Part shown: positions 1-10,703 of the stretch, piece by piece
How positions within the stretch are numbered: the first letter of the stretch is position 1
Layout of the letters: the number at the start of each line of letters is the position of its first letter
Source of the DNA: Polyodon spathula
Taxonomy: Eukaryota > Chordata > Actinopteri > Acipenseriformes > Polyodontidae
Length of the DNA stretch: 64,000 bases
Assembly: GCF_017654505.1 (NCBI RefSeq)
Contig: NC_054538.1
Location: 48,895,489-48,959,488 of the forward strand
Direction: 5' to 3'
Position numbers and translations under genes: made by a program
Notes under the pieces: generated by a model
What the model saw: the letters and a program-made list of their open reading frames with translations, nothing else
What the model was told of the DNA's origin: nothing
Database searches by the model: none

Positions 1-1116
1 AGCATAAAGGTCCAGCATAAAAGATTAATTCTCAAACTGAATGAAATAGGGATTCAAAGAAGTGCATGTACATGGATTGGGGAGTGGTTAACATGTAGAA
101 AACCGAATGTACTGATTAGAGGAGAAACCTCAAAATGGAGCGAGGTAACCTGTGGAGTACCACTATTAGGTCCTCTGCTAGTCCTAATCTACATTAATAA
201 CTTAGATTCTGGTATGGTAAGCAAACTTGTTAAATTTGCAGCTGACAAAAAAATAGGAGGATGACAAAAAATGGCAGATGACAGTGTGGCAAACACTGAT
301 ACAGCAGCAAAGGTCATTCAAAAGGATCTAGACAAGATTCAGAACTGGGCAGACACATGGCAAATGACATTTAATAGAAAAAAGTACTGCACGCAGACAA
401 TAAAATCTGCATTATAAATATCATATGGGAGATACTGAAATTGAAAAAGGAATCATGAAAAAGACCTAGGAGTTTATGTTGACTTAGAAATGTCTTAATC
501 GAGACAATGTGGGGAAGCTATGAAAAAGGCCAACAAGATGCTCGGATATATTGTGAAAAGTGTTGAATTTAAATCAAGGGAAGTAATGTTAAAACTGTGC
601 AATGCATTAGTCAGACCTAATGTAGAATATTGTGTTCCGTTCTGGTCACCTCGCTACAAGAAGGATATTGATGCTATAGAAAAACAGCAAAGAAGAGCGA
701 CCAGAATTATTCCGGGTTTAAAGGCATGTAATATGCAGACAGACTAAAAGAATTTAATCTATTCAGTCTTGAACAAAGAAGACTACCTGACGACCTGATT
801 CAAGCATTCAAAATTCTAAAAGGTATTGACAATGTCGACCCAAGGGACTTTTTCGACCTGAAAAAAGAAACAAGGACTAGGGGCATTAGACAAAGGAGCA
901 TTCAGAACAGAAAATAGAAGGCACTTTTTTACATAAAGAATTGTGAGGATCTGGAACCAACTCCCCAGTAATGTTGTTGAAGATGACACCCTGTGATCCT
1001 TCAAGAAGTTGCTTGATGAGATTCTGGGATCAATAAGCTACTAACAACTAAACGAGCAAGATGGGCCAAATGGCCTCCTCTCGTTTGTAAACTTTCTTCT
1101 GTTCTTATGTTCTTAT
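1..1116 (+). mobile_element. CR1-type LINE, 3' fragment (RT C-terminal half and 3' UTR)
   Basis: Conceptual translation gives broken stretches of a CR1 reverse transcriptase: WIGEWLTCRK, PLLGPLLVLIYINNLDSG, then QNWADTWQMTFN and the C-terminal YCVPFWSPRYKKDI block (520-747). The same blocks occur, better preserved, in the minus-strand copy at 4226-8505. Frameshifts and stops interrupt it throughout, and the catalytic FADD box is damaged (FAADKK). The copy ends at the short GTTCTTAT repeats near 1093-1116, the 3' terminus typical of CR1. Its 5' side runs off the window, so true truncation cannot be judged. Confidence 0.9.
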
Positions 1117-1317
1117 ACAATTAAGTTATGCAACATGGACATTTGTAAGTTGTTTAGTTACCAGTTCTTAAAAGTGAAGAAAGTTGAAACAGTCTCGCAA
1201 TGAAGAATTACTGTATATAGCTTTCTCCTCGTGGTTAAAAGTGTTTCACAGTTTAGAAACTTCTTCAGTTTGTAGTCCTCTTCACAGTTAAAAGATTTTG
1301 AAGAAAAACATATACAT

Positions 1318-1572
1318 GTAGTTTTTCATTTTGTTATGTCAAGCATTATGCGTGCTAATTTGGAAAATAAAGCCTTTTATGTTTATTTTTTTTATTTAAA
1401 TATGGTGTTTCTGCTATGCAAATGTTATATATGATGAAAAGAAATACATCTTTTCAGTTTTATCTGATAGTTTGCGTTTCATTTTCATATCAAAGCTGTT
1501 TAAAATGTACGTCAAAACGACTACTGCTGGCAGCTCTAGGTAGTAGCAAATACCCGACGGTTCTAGTGTTAA
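1318..1572 (+). repeat. Right-hand part of a TTAA-targeting, piggyBac-like nonautonomous element
   Basis: About 250 bp align along their whole length with 42009-42262, sharing TAGTTTTTCATTTT at the left, CTTTTATGTTTA, TTTAAAATGTAC and the terminus GGTTCTAGTG followed by TTAA. In the other copy the same terminus is the right inverted repeat of an element whose left end is TTAA-CACTAGAA. The left end of the present copy is not visible. It may have been lost when the CR1 fragment arrived. Confidence 0.6.
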
Positions 1573-2455
1573 CCCTTTGCAGATGGCTCATTACATTCCA
1601 ATTGAATTCAATCTCCAGGAGATTCTACTCCCACAATGAGCTCAATCAAGTACAAAATGCTGTTTGACAGCAGACTAAATCATTCAAATGTTCATAAACA
1701 TAATACTTACTGTAGTAAAACCTATAAGAAACTTCAGGGTGACAGATAAATTAAAATGCATTTCACTTTCTGTCATAACCAATAGAATTTTCTTTGTTTC
1801 TTTTAATTTTAGTTTTAACCACAATACTGTTTTAGTTTTTATTTTAAAAAACCATTTGTTTTAATCCCCTGCTTCTGCCTTGTGCAGAGTGGGGGAAGGG
1901 CAGACACATTGTTCTGACAGACAGGCATATCAGTGAGTTTTCGCATAATGTAAATTCATTGACATGCATAGGAATAGAAACCGTTTCTGTAAGTAGAAGA
2001 GGACGGTGATGTTGCTGTTAAATTATTGCAAAGATAAACTTTTTGGATTTTTAAAATAAACACATTAATGCCCAATGGACTCAATGAAGACTGAATTATC
2101 CCCATATCTCTAGTTTGTTTAATTTGACTTATTGTTTCGTTTTGGTATGAATGAGTGTCTTTATTGTTTAATATTGAATAATGACTGTTATTAATTGTTT
2201 AATTGTGTACATTCAGCTACAATCTATATGCTCTGAGTTATTCTCTGGGTTATTAAATCTTTTTAACCTTTGTTAGCTTAAGTATGACTTTGATATATTC
2301 TTTCATAAATAGACTTTGTATAATATCCCATTCATTTTTTGTTCATGTAAAGAATGACAAGGATTATTTAAATAGAAAACATGTCATGCTATATTGATTA
2401 TAATATGTTATTGATTGTAAAATGATAAACATCTCTGCTAATTGAATAATTATAC
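1573..2455. other. AT-rich stretch without recognisable gene
   Basis: No convincing reading frame, RNA gene or transposon terminus was recognised. Confidence 0.5.
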
Positions 2456-2461
2456 ATACTT

Positions 2462-2640
2462 AAAAGGTCCCAGTATCACAGGCACCTATGAGCGCTGATG
2501 AAGCCTACTGGCAAAACATGTTCATGACTGAGAACTGCACTTTGTTTTTTTGGGGAGGGGGTTTATGTTTTCAATTTAAATAAAGGAAATAATTTCAAAT
2601 TTTTGAGTGCAGACCTTTTTGGATTTTTTTAATAGTTTAT
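2462..2640 (+). repeat. Repeat relic with degenerate hammerhead-like core
   Basis: The segment holds CTGATGA followed by a potential 3-bp stem (GCC/GGC) and then AAAAC where a hammerhead ribozyme would have GAAAC. It is followed by a run of T/G and GAGTGCAGACCTTTTTGG. CTGATGA-stem-GAAAC cores are known from Penelope-like and other retroelements. The core G is mutated and stem I is weak, so this is at most a relic. Confidence 0.3.
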
Positions 2641-3600
2641 GTTTTGGTCTATGTACCACAACAAATAATTTTGTCTACAAAGTGCAAGGTTATTTTGCAT
2701 TTTTTTTTTAAATTAATTTTAATTACCTTTAATTTTGCAAAAAAAACTTTCTGAGAGGGGGCCCATTTTTTATCCCCCCCCCCCCCCCCCCCCCCCCCCC
2801 CTTTCCAGTTGCGCCGGCAGTGTTAATGAGGCACTTGCTTTACAAAAAAAAGCTGACATTAGTTGATGGCATTAGTTGAAAAATATAAAGGGAAGTAGAG
2901 GGTGTAGAAAAACTAATGTAGAGAGTTTAATTAGGAAATTATTACAAAGTCTGGAAACCATGTACATTTCATTTACATAAATATTTAGAAAACATCTAGT
3001 TCTATTTATTTGTTTATTTTTATTTGTTATTAGAAGATGTTTGGAGTTGCAGTTGAAAAAGTTTAAAAATACAACTAAAGTGTATTTAGCTGCATATTTT
3101 TTTCTTTTTATCATGAAACATCACTATACTGTACCATGGACAATACAAGATTAACTCTGCTGCTCACCCAAAAAAGGACAATTAAGTGATCAATTTCGAT
3201 TGTCAATTGTGAGTATTTGAACTAAACGTAACTTATTTAAGGCAGCTTCATGAACAGGGCTCCAAATTAATCTGTGCAGTAAAAATAGCTTAGATTATTA
3301 CAAATGCATCATCAGTGCCCTCAGTATTAACTTTTTCATACTGTACTATTACCCTATATACCTGATTCCTTTAGCAAGTTGATTGCCATTTTCTTTCGGA
3401 TAATGGCAATGGACTCCCTTTGGAGGGAAAAGTTGCTCTGTCTGCCTTCGAGAACATCCTCTGCAAACTGAGAAAATAGTTTTTTTTTTTTTTTAAATGT
3501 TTTAATCATAAACTGGTACAAGTTATGTGGATAGTTTATTTTAGATTATTTCAAGAAACCCTTTACTATGTCAACTAGTGTGGCTGTATTTAAGTAATCA
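2641..3600. other. Noncoding stretch with a 38-bp poly-C tract
   Basis: A run of about 38 C lies at 2774-2811 and a T run at 3480-3494. Reading frames here are short and AT-biased with no recognisable domain. Confidence 0.5.
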
Positions 3601-3637
3601 CTGACAAACTGATATAGTAGCTGTACTGAATGCAGAC

Positions 3638-3746
3638 CTTACAAACAAAAACACCACAAGATGTGCCATCAGACTGTGTTGGGTATGAGACAGTTTCACA
3701 ACACCTCCATCTTGAAACTTGGCACCCTTTTGTTCTCATGAATGCC
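3638..3746 (-). pseudogene. Ulp1/SENP-type protease exon with catalytic Cys
   Basis: The exon is bounded on the minus strand by an acceptor TTGTCCTCAG and a donor AAG|GTCTGC. It translates through VSRWRCCETV and QSDGTSCGVFVCK. The spacing Q-x5-CG (QSDGTSCG) matches the oxyanion Gln and nucleophile Cys of C48 (Ulp1) peptidases. The reading frame joins the preceding exon (9026-9101, ending CLETTR) to AFMRTKG, giving the usual alpha-helical link before the catalytic Cys. The 5.3 kb between the two exons is mostly the CR1 insertion. This is most likely the C-terminal protease of a Ginger1-type transposase, not a host SENP gene, because integrase pieces lie upstream on the same strand. Confidence 0.7.
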
Positions 3747-4225
3747 CTGAGGACAAGATTAGTATTTGTTAATTTATTAGTCTGCAAGTAAGAAATAGGA
3801 AAGGTCTTCTGGATAATTATGTCTTTGATTCTATCTTTGTTTTCCTTTTGGCAAAAACAAACAAAAAAGTCACACAAAAAAGTCACTATTTTTGGGTAAA
3901 CAAAGTTCCTGGACACACAATACCAAGGTTTGCTATTCCTTATATAGCTTGTGCTATTCTCAAAATGTCATCCTGTAGGAAGGGCCTACCGACATTTCAA
4001 TGTTCAAAATTATGAACTTTATAACTTCCATAACCTACACACAAACCCACCATTTCTACCCTAACATGCCATAACTACCACCCCAAACACACCCTGCAAT
4101 AAGATCTAAAAGTTATGTTTTTATTATTTTCTAGCATTTACACTCTCCCCAGCCATACCAACCCTGCCCTTTCATACTTACCCTGCAATGCCACACCTTG
4201 TCATACTATACACCTATACAATGTT
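3747..4225. other. Intron remnant, no separate gene
   Basis: This noncoding sequence lies between the Ulp1 Cys exon and the 3' end of the CR1. Nothing further was recognised. Confidence 0.5.
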
Positions 4226-4294
4226 AGAACATAAGAACATAAGAAAGTTTACAAACGAGAGGAGGCCATTCGGCCCATCTTGCTCGTTTGGTTG

Positions 4295-7041
4295 TTAGTA
4301 GCTTATTGATCCCAAAATCTCATCAAGCAGCTTCTTGAAGGATCCCAGGGTGTCAGCTTCAACAACATTACTGGGGAGTTGATTCCAGACCCTCACAATT
4401 CTCTGTGTAAAAAAGTGTCTCCTATTTTCTGTTCTGAATGCCCCTTTTTCTAAACTCCATTTGTGACCCCTGGTCCTTGTTTCTTTTTTCAGGCTGAAAA
4501 AGTCCCTTGGGTCGACACTGTCAATACCTTTTAGAATTTTGAATGCTTGAATTAGGTCGCCACGTAGTCTTCTTTGTTCAAGACTGAACAGATTCAATTC
4601 TTTTAGCCTGTCTGCATATGACATGCCTTTTAAAGCCCGGAATAATTCTGGTCGCTCTTCTTTGCACTCTTTCTAGAGCAGCAATATCTTTTTTATAGCG
4701 AGGTGACCAGAACTGCACACAATATTCAAGATGAGGTCTTACAAGTGCATTGTACAGTTTTAACATTACTTCCCTTGATTTAAATTCAACACTTTTCACA
4801 ATGTATCCGAGCATCTTGTTAGCCTTTTTTATAGCTTCCCCACATTGCCTAGATGAAGACATTTCTGAGTCAACAAAAACTCCTAGGTCTTTTTCATAGA
4901 TTCCTTCTCCAATTTCAATATCTCCCATATGATATTTATAATGTACATTTTTATTTCCTGCGTGCAGTACCTTACACTTTTCTCTATTAAATGTCATTTG
5001 CCATGTATCTGCCCAGTTCTGAATCTTGTCTAGATCATTTTGAATGACCTTTGCTGCTGCAACAGTGTTTGCCACTCCTCCTACTTTTGTGTCGTCTGCA
5101 AATTTAACAAGTTTGCTTACTATACCAGAATCTAAATCATTAATGTAGATTAGGAATAGCAGAGGACCTAATACTGATCCCTGTGGTACACCGCTGGTTA
5201 CCACACTCCATTCTGAGGTTTTTCCTCTAATCAGTACTTTCTGTTTTCTACATGTTAACCACTCCCTAATCCATGTACATGTGTTTCCTTGAATCCCAAC
5301 TGCGTTCAGTTTGAGAATTAATCTTTTGTGCGGGACTTTGTCAAAAGCTTTCTGGAAATCTAAATAAACCATGTCATATGCTTTGCAATTATCCATTATC
5401 GATGTTGCATCCTCAAAAAAATCAAGCAAGTTAGTTAGGCACGATCTCCCTTTCCTAAAACCATGTTGACTGTCTCCCAGTACCCTGTTACCATATAGGT
5501 AATTTTCCATTTTGGCTCTTATTATAGTTTCCATAAGTTTGCATATAATAGAAGTCAGGCTTACTGGTCTGTAGTTACCTGGTTCAGTTTTGTTTCCCTT
5601 TTTGTGGATCGGTATTACGTTTGCAATTTTCCAGTCTGTCGGTACCACCCCTGTGTCAAGAGACTGCTGCATGATCTTGGTTAGCGGTTTGTAAATTACT
5701 TCTTTCATTTCTTTGAGTACTACTGGGAGGATCTCATCCGGCCCAGGGGATTTGTTTATTTTAAGAGCTCCTAGTCCCTTTAACACTTCTGCCTCAGTTA
5801 TGCTAAAGTTATTTAAAACTGGATAGGAACTGGATGACATGTGGGGCATGTTGTCAGTATCTTCCTTTGTAAAAACTTGTGAAAAGTAATCATTTAACAT
5901 ATTTGCTATTTTTTTTTCTTCCTCTACGATTTTGCCATTTGTATCTCTTAAACATTTAATCTCCTCTTTGAATGTTCTCTTGCTGTTGTAATATTGGAAA
6001 AACATTTTGGAATTGGTTTTAGCTCCCTTAGCAATGTTCATTTCTATTTCTCTCTTGGCCTTTCTAACTTCCTTTTTGACTTGCTTTTGCAGTTCTGTGT
6101 ACTCTTTCTGCGTACTTTCTTTTTGGTCCTTTTTTAATGCTCTGTAAAGTGCCTTTTTTCGCTGAATATTTTTTTTAATTGATCTATTAAACCATTTTGG
6201 CCATTTAGTTTTACATTTAGATTTGTCTACTTTAGGGATATAATTGTTTTGCGCCTCTAGTACTACGTTTTTGAAGAACAACCATCCTTCTTCTGTGGGT
6301 GTTTTCTCTATTTTACTCCAATCTACTTCTGTTAGTCTCTGTTTCATACCTTCATAGTTTGCTTTTCTAAAATTGTAAACCTTAGCTTTAGTCTTTACTT
6401 TTGAGGATTTAAAAAACACTTCAAATGAGACCATGTTGTGGTCTGAGTTTGCCAGTGGTTCTCTGACCTCTGTTTTAGTTATTCTATCTTCGTTATTTGA
6501 AAAGACTAAATCAAGGCATGCCTCCCCTCTAGTGGGTGCCTTCACAAATTGTGTTAGGAAGCAGTCATTTGTCATTTCCACCATTTCTATTTCATCCTTC
6601 GCGCTACCCACCGGGTTTTCCCATTTTATTTGGGGGAAGTTGAAATCCCCCATTTAGTATGGCTTCTCCTTTGCTACACACATTTCTAATGTCATTGTAT
6701 AACAGATTATTGTGCTCACCGTCTGAATCTGGCGGTCTATAGCATGCTCCTATTATTATGCCTTTTGAATTTTTGTCTGTTATTCTGACCCATATTGATT
6801 CGGTTTTATTTTCTTTGTCCAGGTTTAACACCTGGGCTTCAAGACTGTTTCTTATGTATAGCGCTACCCCTCCTCCTCTTCTGTCCTGCCTGTCTTTCCT
6901 ATACAGTGTATACCCACAAATATTATATTCGTCCCCATCACTCTCAGACAACCAAGTTTCTGTAACACCTATCACATCATAGTTACCTGTTAGTGCAGTA
7001 GCTTCAAGTTCTAGAATTTTGTTTTCTGATACTTCTAGCAT
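4295..7041 (-). pseudogene. CR1 ORF2: APE endonuclease and reverse transcriptase, three frameshifts
   Basis: The product would nick target DNA and prime reverse transcription of the element RNA. The endonuclease motifs run VIGVTETWLSE, GGGVALYIRN, ACYRPPDSDG, MGDFNFPQIKW and SDHNMVSFEV (7041 to about 6380). The reverse transcriptase follows with NYRPVSLTSI, HGFRKGRSC, DFQKAFDKVPH, SGVPQGSVLGP and the catalytic KFADDTKVGG, all intact, within an open stretch at 6653-4578. Frame breaks lie near 7027 (extra A after AGAA; the upstream start is in another frame), near 6650 at MGDFNF, and near 4620 just after RIIPGF. The last 109 codons (4624-4295) give the CR1 C-terminus NRRHFFTQRIVRVWNQLP. Length and domain order match CR1. 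Confidence 0.93.
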
Positions 7042-7140
7042 TTAGATAAATACATTTAATGGTTGTCTTACCTGAGTTGTTGTTCTTGTTTTGATGCGGT
7101 CTCCCTTCTGTTTTTTTGTTGATTTCTCCCCCCTTCCTTT

Positions 7141-8088
7141 CTAGTTTAAATGCTTCTGAACCTGCTCGAGGATCTTTTCTCCAAGTAGATTGGTTCCCTT
7201 TTTATTTAAATGCAGTCCATCCCGTCTATACAGATAGTCCTCGTTGTAGAAAGTGGTCCAATGATCAAGATAGGTGAAGCCTTCCCGTGTGCACCACGTC
7301 TTCAACCATTGGTTTTGATTAATTATTTCCAGCTGTCCATATGGTCCTTTGCAAGGTGCGGGTAGTATACCAGAAAATACCACAGTTTTGGTTTTCTCTT
7401 TTAATTTCCTTCCTAGCTCTCTGAATTTGTTTTGCAGGGATTTTGGTCTGTCTCTTCCAATGTTGTTTGTACCGATGTGGACGACTACTACCGGGTCGTC
7501 TCCTGTTCGTTCTAGGAGCCTGTCCACGTTCTCAGTGATGTGCTTGACCGAGGCTCCCGGAAGGCAGCACACTGTTGTAGTAAGGGGGTCCAAACTGCGA
7601 ACTGAACTTGCTGTGTTTCTCAATATGGAGTCCCCAACAATCATGACCTCCCTTCTTTTTGCTGTCTGGTCACCACTGTCAATGGGGTCCTGGATGTTGT
7701 TCCTTTCATTCTCTTGTTGTTGGTTCTGCTCATCACAATTCTGAAGTGACTCAAATCTGTTGGTTGTTTTGATTTCTGGTGGTTGTGTTTGACGAAGTTT
7801 CTTTTTTTCCCTGCTTCTGCCTACCTGAACCCAGCTGTTCTGACCTTCTATCTCCCTGGTGGCTTTCAGTCTATTAGGGGTGATGCAGACTTCCATGAAT
7901 TGTGGGTGTGCCAGTTCCTCAAGATCCTGTTGCTGTCTCACTTCTTCCAGCTCCATTTCTAGCATGCTTACTAGTTTATGCAAATCCTGGATCGCGCGGC
8001 ACTTTACGCACACTTGGTTTAGCTCCGCTGGGTTTTCTCGGATTTCCCACATCAAGCAGGTGTCACAGATTACTGGCTTGAAGACCAT
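7141..8088 (-). CDS. CR1 ORF1 protein, zinc-binding N-terminus and SGNH esterase domain
   Basis: An uninterrupted 315-codon frame. Residues about 8-33 hold CDTCLMW...CVKC, a paired-cysteine zinc-binding segment, followed by a predicted coiled coil (LHKLVSMLEMELEEVRQQQ). The C-terminal half is an SGNH/GDSL-type hydrolase: MIVGDSILRN (nucleophile Ser block), VVHIGTNNIGRD (Asn block) and RRDGLHLNKKG (Asp/His block). Esterase-bearing ORF1 proteins are established for CR1-like LINEs, where they are thought to act in RNP formation or membrane/lipid interaction. The start at 8088 follows an A-rich run (T run at 8099-8111 on plus). ORF2 begins about 80 bp downstream. Because ORF2 is broken, this protein is unlikely to support movement in cis. 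Confidence 0.9.
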   Translation of the reverse strand: MVFKPVICDTCLMWEIRENPAELNQVCVKCRAIQDLHKLVSMLEMELEEVRQQQDLEELAHPQFMEVCITPNRLKATREIEGQNSWVQVGRSREKKKLRQTQPPEIKTTNRFESLQNCDEQNQQQENERNNIQDPIDSGDQTAKRREVMIVGDSILRNTASSVRSLDPLTTTVCCLPGASVKHITENVDRLLERTGDDPVVVVHIGTNNIGRDRPKSLQNKFRELGRKLKEKTKTVVFSGILPAPCKGPYGQLEIINQNQWLKTWCTREGFTYLDHWTTFYNEDYLYRRDGLHLNKKGTNLLGEKILEQVQKHLN

Positions 8089-8152
8089 GTTGAGGGTTTT
8101 TTTTTTTTTTGAAGTTTAGTTTCTTCTGCAGCCGTCAACCTGCTTTCAAACT

Positions 8153-8503
8153 GCTTCGAAACTGCTCTGTACTTTTCCACGCTGTACTTCTCCCACTCAC
8201 TGTCGCTGGGAAGACTGCCTCGTTTAACTGCGTTGTTCTGCTGTGCTGTTGGCTCCTCCCCTCGCCCGTGTCTCAAAACGGCGCTGAATTTGAATCAGCT
8301 GCTCCGAGTTTCAGCTTGTTTGTTATCAGAAAAACACACGCGGCTGTGTTTCCCCAATGTCCTCTGTTTTCTGATTAAAGCAATTCAAGATGCAATTTCT
8401 CCTTTCTGCTTCGAAACTGCTCTGTACTTTTCCACGCTGTACTTCTCCCACTCGCTGTCGCTTCCACTCGCTGTCGCTGGGAAGACTGCCTCGTTTAACT
8501 GCG
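8153..8503 (-). promoter_or_regulatory. CR1 5' UTR with duplicated about 80-bp segment
   Basis: A segment beginning GCTTCGAAACTGCTCTG on the plus strand occurs at 8153-8233 and again at 8408-8503, about 255 bp apart. The second copy has an extra internal duplication of CACTCGCTGTCGCT. The repeats lie at the 5' end of the CR1, where the internal promoter should be. A promoter function is inferred from position only. Confidence 0.5.
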
Positions 8504-8649
8504 TATGTAGTATTATGTTAATATTATGTCTATGAAAATGCTTTGACACACAGACAATGTATACTTTTGTGATGCTCCAAATGTAACATCGACAAAACAT
8601 ACATTTTTTATTATTCTATTTGGGAACTGAGCTATATTATTATTACACT

Positions 8650-8955
8650 GTGCAACAATTTTACAGTATAATCTTAAATCTCGAAAAACTACTCGCTTCT
8701 AAATCTTTTGCAGTCATTTTTGTATTATTTTAGTATAAATACACGTTAATTTGGAGTCATATGTTGTTTTTTTCTGACTTTATGTGAACGAAAAGACACA
8801 AATTTGCTCGTTTTCTCATTGGAAATAGTGATATTTTGAAATGTACCTGTTCTGGTCACAAAAGCAAAGTTTGTGGGACTAATAGCCATTTTCTATACTT
8901 TTGAGGCATAAGCAATTAGGAAATAACACTTACTACCCAGGAACAAAAATTGTGT
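8650..8955 (+). repeat. Dispersed repeat, inverted relative to 30769-31050
   Basis: Shared blocks with the reverse complement of 30769-31050 include TCGAAAAACTACTC, AGTATAAATACA, GTTTTTTTCTGACTTTATG, TAGTGATATTTTGAAAT and GAGGCATAAGCAATTAGG. The family is not recognised. No frame or terminal repeats were identified. Confidence 0.7.
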
Positions 8956-9025
8956 TACATAGTGTTATAGATTGCTAAAGAGTCTTAAAATAGCAATGTC
9001 ATTCATAGCAAAATGAAAGATTTAC

Positions 9026-9101
9026 CTTGTTGTCTCAAGGCATTTCCTTTCTTCTTCTTTGGATCCAAGAAAATAGTCTTCTTTTAGGATGTATATATAA
9101 C
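9026..9101 (-). pseudogene. Ulp1-like exon between His and Cys exons
   Basis: Acceptor TTATTTTCAG and donor CAAG|GTAAAT bound this exon on the minus strand. One frame begins YIHPKRRLF, as expected after HWTLA in Ulp1 domains. The continuation KEEERKCLETTR is in another frame. The break falls at TTCTTGGATCC, where the catalytic Asp (FLD) would be expected. The split suggests a single-base insertion that removes that Asp. Confidence 0.6.
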
Positions 9102-9215
9102 CTGAAAATAAATTAACTTTTTAAATATATCACACACACATGCATGCACATGCCCTAACATACATAACATTGTCCAAAAGCCCATACCATCTCTACCACT
9201 CATGCTTATACTCAC

Positions 9216-9281
9216 AGCAAGTGTCCAGTGGTGATGTTCATTTATAATGCCCAAAATCAAACTGTACTTGCTGGGATCAAG
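9216..9281 (-). pseudogene. Ulp1-like exon with catalytic His
   Basis: Acceptor CCATTTCAG and donor GCT|GTGAGT delimit an exon translating as LDPSKYSLILGII then NEHHHWTLA. HHHW matches the catalytic His-Trp motif of C48 peptidases. It joins in sense to the preceding exon ending SYQTLRK. Confidence 0.7.
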
Positions 9282-9418
9282 CTGAAATGGATGGAGATAT
9301 AACAAATTAATAACAGCATGTAAGGTATCCAATATAAACTCTTTTTGTAAAGTAACATATCCGTTCATTGATTTTATCATTCTCAAGGTGCTGTAATTTG
9401 AAGTGAGGCTTGACGTAC

Positions 9419-9529
9419 CTTTCTGAGTGTTTGATATGAGCCCCGCCATATTTTGCTCATGGTGAAGGAATCAGTGAGGAAGGCTTTTTTATCCCCTTCA
9501 AGATTAAACCTCCTCACCAGTGTTTTCAT
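9419..9529 (-). pseudogene. Ulp1 domain N-terminal exon
   Basis: The open segment reads AFLTDSFTMSKIW, ends SYQTLRK and has donor AAAG|GTACGT at 9418. The start is approximate. The content fits the substrate-binding start of a Ulp1 domain immediately upstream of the His exon. Confidence 0.55.
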
Positions 9530-9723
9530 ATATGCATTTATTTGCACATTTTAAGACACATTAAAAAGTATACTTACAGAGTACTACAATTCTGTATTTG
9601 TTCTATTACGGTTCATTTGTTCGCATATTATATGTGAATGGTTTGTGTTGTCAAAAAAAGTTACCCATGGTGAGTAATTTAATATACACAGTTGTATGGC
9701 AAGAAAAACTTTACACAACTCAC

Positions 9724-10055
9724 ATTTCTCAAGAATAACTGGACTGTCTACAGCTGGGGCAGGAGATCCTCGATTGACTACAGCTGGGTTCAGCGGTCCT
9801 GGACTGGCTACTTCTACTGGGGCTGGAGATCCTGGACTGACTACAGCTGAGGTCAGCAGTCCTGGACTGACTACTTCTACTGGGGCTGGAGATCTTGGAC
9901 TGTCTACAGCTGGGGCAGGAGATCCTGGACTGACTACTTCTGCTGGGGCCGGAGATCCTGGACTGACTACAGCTGGGGCAAAAGATGCAGGTCTTCCAGG
10001 AGCAACCCTAGAGAGTACATTGTGTGGCACACGAGGAACCTCTTCTGTATAGGGC
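9724..10055 (-). pseudogene. Pro-rich linker of the Ginger1-like protein (exon part after gypsy insertion)
   Basis: The minus-strand frame begins PYTEEVPRVPHNVL directly at the gypsy junction and continues into about eight repeats of the type VVSPGSPAPAE, ending VILEK at a donor AAAT|GTGAGT. Removing the gypsy element and one AGGGC copy joins this frame to the GPY/F module at 15141-15395 without a shift. The repeat array is low complexity and likely a disordered linker between integrase and protease. Confidence 0.6.
9741..9990. repeat. 30-33 bp minisatellite inside coding frame
   Basis: About eight imperfect units of the form GATCCTGGACTGACTACAG plus a variable tail. All stay in frame on the minus strand as SPGSPAPA-type repeats. 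Confidence 0.8.
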
Positions 10056-10685
10056 TGTGACAGAAATATGAGTTATGGTGATGAATCTTCCTCCCGACCT
10101 GGAAGGGCTGGCCTGACAGTTCGTTTCCGGGTCAGGGAAGTGGGTCAGCCTGGATGGAAGCGAGACTCTGTTGTAAGACCGTATTGATTTGAAAGGTAAA
10201 CGAGAGGCAGCTGCAAGTAATAAGGTAGCTGCAACCGTTTACCTAGATATCATATGGGATTACATATAGGGGCCAGGGTAATGCTGATCTTTTCCTTTGT
10301 TTGGGTAACGTGAGGAGAGAAGGACTGAGAGAGGAGCTCTCAGAGTGAAAATATGTGTTGTGTGTTGTCTTTGTTTGTTTGTTTGTCTTTTTTGCACCAC
10401 TAGACAGTTAAAGCACATCTCCGGAGCTGTCGCCACGTAAAGCACTATCCGGAGCACCACTGCACAGAGCACCTGCACGTTTGAATATCACCCAGGACTG
10501 GTGACTGTGCCTTTGTTTCTGTTTGAGACTGTACTGTGTTCTTCACCATCCCACGCTTTACACATTGTTGTGTACTGCCGGGGATTTATTATTTGACGGT
10601 TGTTCGCTGAATTACCGTTGTCTGTTCATCACTCTTGCACCTCATCACCGCTACACCTGTTCCCCTTACCAACCACTTTGCCACA
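10056..10685 (+). repeat. 5' LTR of the gypsy element
   Basis: A 630-bp LTR, TG...CA bounded. Its last about 165 bp match 14975-15140. It lacks a 32-bp segment holding ACAAATAAACAC (AATAAA signal) that the 3' copy has between GACGGT and the TGTTC...CTGAATTACCG block. A candidate primer-binding region TGGTGTCAGTAGTGGG follows directly. Confidence 0.9.
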
Positions 10686-10703
10686 CGTGGTGTCAGTAGT
10701 GGG

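Larger units (their letters stand above)
4226..8505 (-). mobile_element. Near full-length CR1 LINE
   Basis: The element is in minus orientation. Its 3' terminus carries the octamer-like AGAACATAAGAACATAAG (reverse of GTTCTTAT repeats) at 4227-4245. ORF2 spans about 7060 to 4295, ORF1 8088-7141, and the 5' UTR extends to about 8505. Both ORFs have the domains expected for CR1: a zinc-binding and SGNH-esterase ORF1, then APE endonuclease plus reverse transcriptase in ORF2. ORF1 is open end to end, while ORF2 has three single-base shifts, so the copy is young but inactive. It sits in the same orientation as the interrupted Ginger1-like gene, within one of its introns. No clear target duplication was seen. 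Confidence 0.92.

Noticed and set aside
7349..8119. Plus-strand frames opposite CR1 ORF1
   Set aside because: They lie antisense to the clearly coding esterase protein and have no domain.
3590..9529. Reading the Ulp1 exons as a host SENP protease gene
   Set aside because: Integrase core and GPY/F pieces lie upstream on the same strand and in frame continuity with the linker. The catalytic Asp region is also broken, so a transposon origin is more likely.
9741..9990. CRISPR-like array of about 30-bp repeats
   Set aside because: Units are contiguous without unique spacers, vary in length and stay in a coding frame. It is a minisatellite.
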